Part shown: positions 60,076-64,000 of the stretch, in pieces
How positions within the stretch are numbered: position 1 is the first letter of the stretch
Layout of the letters: each line of letters starts with the position of its first letter
DNA from: DATAQC01 sp038238185
GTDB taxonomy: Bacteria; Actinomycetota; Acidimicrobiia; Acidimicrobiales; AC-14
NCBI GenBank assembly: GCA_038238185.1
Contig: JBBRXY010000001.1
Location: 27,161 to 91,160 of the forward strand
Direction of reading: 5' to 3'
DNA length: 64,000 bases
Translations under genes and position numbers: made by a program
Notes under the pieces: generated by a model
Databases searched by the model: none
Seen by the model: only the letters and a program-made list of their open reading frames with translations
Told to the model about the DNA's origin: nothing

Positions 60076-60989
60076 GCCCGGGCCGCTACCCTCTCGCCGA
60101 GCAGGCCGCCGGGGCGCAGGACCAACACCACGATGAGGACCACGAAGGCCCAGACGTCCTTCCACGACGACCCGTGCGGCACGTACTGCGTGGCCAGGGC
60201 CTCGACGATGCCCAGGAGGAACCCGCCCAGCACCGCTCCGGCGATGTTGCCGATGCCTCCGAGCACGGCGGCGGTGAAGGCCTTCAGCCCGACCAGGAAG
60301 CCGATGCGGAAGTCGATCTGGCCGAAGCGCATGCCCTGCATCACGCCGGCCACGGCGGCCAGGGCGGCACCGATCACGAAGGTCATGACGATCACCCGGT
60401 CGATGTTGATGCCCATGAGCCGGGCCGTCTCCGGGTCCTGCGACGTGGCGCGCATGGCCCTGCCCATCCTCGTCGCCTTGACGTACACCTGGAGGGCGAT
60501 CATCAAGACGAGGGCGGTGACGACCACGAAGACCGACACCCACGCCACCGTGACCCCGCCGATGTCTACCGTGCTGGTCGAGATCAGGCTGGGGAAGGGC
60601 TGCTGACGCTTGCCACCCGGGTAGAACAGCCGCACCACCTCCTGAAGGAGGATCGAGACCCCGATAGCGGTGATCAACGGGGCCAGGCGGGGCGCGTTGC
60701 GCAGGGGCCGGTAGGCCAGCCGCTCCATCGCCACGGCGACGGTGACGGCCACGGCGATGGCCACCAGCAGCACCGCAGGAAGGGCGACCCACGGGTTCGC
60801 CGCCATTGAGTCCGGCAACACGTAGCTGAAGACGGCGAGGCCGCCGAAGGCACCGACCATCACGATTTCGCCGTGAGCGAAGTTGATCAGCTGGATGATG
60901 CCGTAGACCATCGTGTAGCCCAGGGCGATCAGGGCGTAGGTGGCGCCCAGTACGGTGCCGTTCGCCAACTGCTGCGCGAACTGCCTCAC
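60072..60989 (-). CDS. livH: Branched-chain amino-acid permease LivH
   Basis: A 305-residue permease of standard length: QQLANGTVLGATYALIALGY, MVYGIIQLINFAHGEIVMVG and RAMRATSQDPETARLMGINI are family hallmarks, and there are about eight helices. GTG at 60989 is chosen because homology begins there (VRQFAQQLANG); it lies seven bases after the livK stop. The Gly-rich segment with AAVLGGIGNIAGAVLGGFLL is the conserved coupling region. Confidence 0.93.
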   Translation of the reverse strand: MRQFAQQLANGTVLGATYALIALGYTMVYGIIQLINFAHGEIVMVGAFGGLAVFSYVLPDSMAANPWVALPAVLLVAIAVAVTVAVAMERLAYRPLRNAPRLAPLITAIGVSILLQEVVRLFYPGGKRQQPFPSLISTSTVDIGGVTVAWVSVFVVVTALVLMIALQVYVKATRMGRAMRATSQDPETARLMGINIDRVIVMTFVIGAALAAVAGVMQGMRFGQIDFRIGFLVGLKAFTAAVLGGIGNIAGAVLGGFLLGIVEALATQYVPHGSSWKDVWAFVVLIVVLVLRPGGLLGERVAARA

Positions 60990-60996
60990 GCGGTGA

Positions 60997-62238
60997 TCAG
61001 CCTTTGAACTCCCCGGTCTTGATGGGCTTGAACTCGAGGCCCTCGACCTTGTTGATGGTGAGGGTCTTGGTGACGGTATCGCCGTAGGCGTCGAAGCCGA
61101 CGGGGCCGCTGGCACCGCCGAAGCTCGCCGTCTGCACGGCCACCATCTCCGCCTTGCGGACAGTGTCGTTGACCTTGGTGGCCGATCCCAGGGCGGTCGG
61201 AAGGGTGTTGATGATGGTGTTGGCCGCGTCGTAGGCCAGGGCGCCGTAGGGCGAGAACGGGTCGCCGTACCCGGCTGCCTTGTAGTCGGCGATGAATGCC
61301 TTGGCCGACTCGAGCTGCTCGGGCGGGGCCCCCACCGAGGTGCCGTAGTCGCCGTTGGCGGCGTCGCCCGCAGTCTTGCCGTAGGTGGAGTCGACGATGC
61401 CGTCGCCGCCCATGATCGGCGCGGTGATCCCCTGCGCCCCGTGGGCCTGGTTGGAGATGAGGCTCGCCTCGGGGTACTCGCCGCCGTAGAAGATCAGGTC
61501 GGGGTTCAGGGGCTTGATCTTGGTGAGGACCGCCGAGAAGTCCTTGTCGCCCGGGTTGATGGTCTCGGTGGCGAGCACCTTGCCGCCGTCCTTCTCGAAC
61601 TGGGCCTTGAACGAGTCGGCCAAGCCCTGGCCGTAGGCCTTCTTGTCGTGGATGACCACCACGTTCTTGGCCGACAGGTCGTTGTAGGCATAGTCGGCCG
61701 CGAAGCCGCCCTGGAGCGAGTCGAGGGTGGCCACCCGGAAGTAGTTCTTGTGGGGACGAACGGGCTTGGTCTTGAAGTCCTGGCCCCGGGTGAGGGTGTC
61801 GTTGGTGTTGGCGGGCGAGATCTCGACGATGTTGGCCTTGTCGAGGATGGGGGCCACCTGGAGGGCAACGCTGGAGTTGTAGGTGCCGACCACGCCGACG
61901 ACGGCCGGGTCGGAGGCCAGCTTGCTGGCAGCCTGGGCACCTACGTCGGCCTTGGCCGCGTCGTCCTCGGCGGCCAACTCGATCTTCCACCCCGGCACCT
62001 TGTTCTGGGCGTTGGCCTGCTTCACTGCCAGGTCGACCGAGTTCTTGATCCCTGTTCCGAAGGCGGTGAGGTCGCCGGACAAGGGAGCGATGACGCCGAT
62101 CTTCACGACCTTCGACGGCGCCGCACCGCTGCCGCTCTCCGACTTACTGCCGCCACACGCGGCCGCGAGCAACACCGGCCCTACCAGTACCGCCGCCACG
62201 CTCCATCGCCTTCGACCCGTCGCTCGCACCTGAAACAT
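60997..62238 (-). CDS. livK: Branched-chain amino-acid binding lipoprotein LivK
   Basis: A 413-residue periplasmic-binding-type protein. The N-terminus is a lipoprotein signal with lipobox LAAAC (Cys around residue 24) followed by a Gly/Ser linker; the mature domain has VKIGVIAPLSGDLTAFGTGI, VGVVGTYNSSVALQVAPILD and NIVEISPANTNDTLT, as in type I solute-binding proteins for amino acids. It captures substrate at the outer membrane face for LivHM. ATG at 62238, with AGGGGAGAGG upstream, is the first gene of the operon and the most likely to be transcribed at high level. Confidence 0.93.
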   Translation of the reverse strand: MFQVRATGRRRWSVAAVLVGPVLLAAACGGSKSESGSGAAPSKVVKIGVIAPLSGDLTAFGTGIKNSVDLAVKQANAQNKVPGWKIELAAEDDAAKADVGAQAASKLASDPAVVGVVGTYNSSVALQVAPILDKANIVEISPANTNDTLTRGQDFKTKPVRPHKNYFRVATLDSLQGGFAADYAYNDLSAKNVVVIHDKKAYGQGLADSFKAQFEKDGGKVLATETINPGDKDFSAVLTKIKPLNPDLIFYGGEYPEASLISNQAHGAQGITAPIMGGDGIVDSTYGKTAGDAANGDYGTSVGAPPEQLESAKAFIADYKAAGYGDPFSPYGALAYDAANTIINTLPTALGSATKVNDTVRKAEMVAVQTASFGGASGPVGFDAYGDTVTKTLTINKVEGLEFKPIKTGEFKG

Positions 62239-62305
62239 GTCCTCTCCCCTTTTGACTTCGGCAACTGTGCCACGGCCGGCGTGGCGATGCCGGGACCGAC
62301 GGCGA

Positions 62306-63805
62306 CTACAGCCGCAGGACGGTGGCGTGTCTGGCAAAGTCGATGACGTACTGGGGGAAGAAGCCGACGCCGACGGTGAAGATGAGGCAGATGCCGAGAG
62401 CCAGGGCGGCACCGAACGGGACAATCACGCGAGGCTTCGACGCCGCGTCGGCGTCGCCCTTTTCGCCGCCCATGTACATGACGACGATCACCCGGAGGTA
62501 GAAGAAGGTGGCCACGACGGCCGCCATCATCCCGATGATGGCCAGGGCGTACGAACCGCTCTGGACGGCCGCGCCGATCACGTAGAACTTGGCCAGGAAC
62601 CCGGCGGTGAACGGCACGCCCGCCTGGGCCAGCAGGAACACGGTGAAGGCGAGGGCCAGCCCGGGAGAGCTCTTGGCCAGTCCCCGGTACGACTCGAGGT
62701 CATGGGCATCGTCACCCCGTTGGCCGACGAGGGTGACCACGGCGAAGCTGCCCAGTACCATGAACGTGTAGGCCAGCAGGTAGAACAACGACCCGGCGAT
62801 GCCCCGGTCGGTGGCGGCCTGGAGGCCGATGAGCACGTAGCCGGCGTGGGTGATCGACGAGTAGGCGAGCATGCGCTTCACGTCGGTCTGCACCACGGCC
62901 AGCACCGAACCCACGATGAGCGACAGCACCGCCAGGGCCCACACGATGGGTTGCCAGTCGAGGCGGGCGGTGGCGAAAGTCGAGAAGAAGATACGCAACA
63001 GGGCGGCGAAGCCCGCGGCCTTGGCCGCCGCGGCCATGAACCCGGTGACCGGTGTGGGCGAACCCTGATAGACGTCGGGCGTCCACATGTGGAACGGCAC
63101 CGCCGCCACCTTGAAGCCCAGGCCCACCAGCAGGAAGGCCACGCCCCCGAGGAACACGCCCTCGGTGAGCGTCTGCTCCCGTAGGAACTTGGCGATGTCG
63201 CCCAGGTTCGTCGACCCGGTGGCGCCGTAGGTGAGGGCCACGCCGTAGAGGAAAAAGGCCGACGAGAACGCCCCCAGGACGAAGTACTTGATGGCGGCTT
63301 CCTGGGATTGGGCCCGGCGGCGGTGATAGCCGGCCATCACGTACAGGGCGATGGAGAGGATCTCCAGCCCGAGGAACACCACGATGAGATCGTTGGCCGC
63401 GGCCATGATGAGGCCTCCGGAGGCGGAGAGCAGCATCAGCACGTAGAACTCGGGACTTTCCAGTCCCTCCCTGCGCAGATAGTCGTCGGAGAGGAGAGCC
63501 GCCAGGATGACGGCGATGCAGATGATCACCGCGAAGAACACGCTGAAGCCGTCGATGACGAGGGCGTCGGCCACCGAGGGGGTGGCCTGGCCGTGGCCCC
63601 CGCTCACCCGGTGCCAGACAAAGGCGGTCGACACGAGAGAGCCAGCGGCGGTGAGCACGGTGAAGATGGCGTAGACGCTGCCCACCCGTCGCCCACGCAG
63701 GAAGGTGCCGCCGGTGAGAAGCACGAGGGCACCGATCACGAGGATCAGCGCCGGCGCGAAGTCGGCGAAGTTGACGGCGGGCAGCTGGAGGGCCTGGGGG
63801 GGCAC
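62306..63805 (-). CDS. nuoN: NADH-quinone oxidoreductase subunit N
   Basis: A 499-residue antiporter-like subunit of respiratory complex I with about 14 helices. LIVVFLGLEILSIALYVMAG, EAAIKYFVLGAFSSAFFLYG, KVAAVPFHMWTPDVYQGSPT and DVKRMLAYSSITHAGYVLIG contain the conserved lysine and histidine residues of the proton pathway. It is the last gene of the usual nuoA-N order, the remaining subunits lying beyond the window end. GTG start at 63805, a few bases after nuoM. It feeds electrons from NADH into the quinone pool that the hydrogenase may also supply. Confidence 0.95.
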   Translation of the reverse strand: MPPQALQLPAVNFADFAPALILVIGALVLLTGGTFLRGRRVGSVYAIFTVLTAAGSLVSTAFVWHRVSGGHGQATPSVADALVIDGFSVFFAVIICIAVILAALLSDDYLRREGLESPEFYVLMLLSASGGLIMAAANDLIVVFLGLEILSIALYVMAGYHRRRAQSQEAAIKYFVLGAFSSAFFLYGVALTYGATGSTNLGDIAKFLREQTLTEGVFLGGVAFLLVGLGFKVAAVPFHMWTPDVYQGSPTPVTGFMAAAAKAAGFAALLRIFFSTFATARLDWQPIVWALAVLSLIVGSVLAVVQTDVKRMLAYSSITHAGYVLIGLQAATDRGIAGSLFYLLAYTFMVLGSFAVVTLVGQRGDDAHDLESYRGLAKSSPGLALAFTVFLLAQAGVPFTAGFLAKFYVIGAAVQSGSYALAIIGMMAAVVATFFYLRVIVVMYMGGEKGDADAASKPRVIVPFGAALALGICLIFTVGVGFFPQYVIDFARHATVLRL

Positions 63806-63809
63806 CGGC

Positions 63810-64000
63810 CTACCGCCTATTCCCGGTCTTGGTGTCGCTGGCGCCCTCGCCGGCGTCGGGGCGGGGCTGGGCGACAGGGATGCCCCGGTTCACGGCTGGC
63901 TCCCGGTAGTCGGAGTGCTCCTCCACGTGGAGGATCAGGGCGGCGACGGTGGGCTGGATGCGGTCGAGCACGGGCTTGGGGTACACGCCCAGGAACACGA
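63810..64000 (-). CDS. nuoM: NADH-quinone oxidoreductase subunit M, C-terminal end (5' part outside window)
   Basis: The frame is open to the window end and gives FLGVYPKPVLDRIQPTVAAL then ILHVEEHSDYREPAVNRG, the characteristic C-terminus of NuoM, followed by about 25 polar residues. Only the last 63 codons are visible. It precedes nuoN by four bases, the standard order. Confidence 0.85.
   Translation of the reverse strand, partial: VFLGVYPKPVLDRIQPTVAALILHVEEHSDYREPAVNRGIPVAQPRPDAGEGASDTKTGNRR

Noticed and set aside
62237..63184. Plus-strand frame of 315 codons opposite nuoN
   Set aside because: Antisense to nuoN; His/Gly/Asp/Glu-rich shadow composition with no family motif.

Overview
The window is GC-rich throughout (most third codon positions are G or C) and reads as a chromosome segment of an actinobacterium (Actinomycetota). 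The case rests on a high-affinity, actinobacterial-type [NiFe] hydrogenase cluster with its usual DUF5947/DUF6084 companions, a HemQ-type coproheme decarboxylase, a PAC2 protein, very frequent GTG/TTG starts and ATGA/GTGA stop-start overlaps. A deep-branching, Acidimicrobiia-like lineage is my guess; nothing in the sequence fixes the genus. I saw no rRNA, tRNA or CRISPR array.

Bases 1-15,090 form a cell-surface glycopolymer locus: the C-terminus of an LCP/LytR protein, a GT2+GT4 glycosyltransferase, a Wzm/Wzt-like ABC exporter, FkbM methyltransferases, a 1618-residue fusion of two glycosyltransferases and two methyltransferases, a membrane O-acyltransferase and another methyltransferase. Domains are reused: one methyltransferase domain occurs both inside the giant protein and as a separate gene, and one C-terminal accessory domain is attached to two unrelated methyltransferases. 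Bases 15,155-17,766 hold small genes of unknown function.

Bases 17,837-28,915 are the hydrogenase region. On the minus strand, tightly packed and mostly overlapping, run hhyS, hhyL, a NifU-domain protein, DUF5947, DUF6084, a 499-residue unknown, the maturation protease, two tiny paralogous membrane peptides, hypA, hypC, a YtxH-like peptide, an Fe-S PD-(D/E)XK nuclease-like protein whose catalytic motif is degenerate, and two membrane proteins. Divergently, three more overlapping genes for small single-helix membrane proteins start from a well-formed promoter. The small subunit has Cys-x-x-Asp in place of Cys-x-x-Cys at the proximal cluster, as in oxygen-insensitive actinobacterial-type enzymes. 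The cluster ends in a perfect 14-bp hairpin. hypB, hypD, hypE and hypF are not in the window.

Bases 29,320-41,224 contain a Tat-exported animal-type haem peroxidase followed by hemQ, larE with a NIL-domain gene, two DUF427 genes, small unknowns, a NUDIX hydrolase, an NTF2-like acidic protein and two large membrane proteins. Bases 41,225-46,797 look like a decayed accessory island: a frameshifted MmcQ/YjbR gene, an IS66-like scrap, a secreted glycosidase-like protein, about 1.2 kb without genes, a secreted delta-60-repeat/ricin protein and an IS21-like scrap.

Bases 46,798-49,478 hold a CarH-like B12-binding MerR regulator divergent from two overlapping small membrane genes, with 11-bp-spaced direct repeats between them, and then an SQR/NDH-2-like flavoprotein. 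The remainder is housekeeping-like: a PAC2 protein, a 1516-residue Lhr helicase, a PadR regulator with a membrane partner, a complete livFGMHK branched-chain amino-acid transporter operon, nuoN and the end of nuoM.
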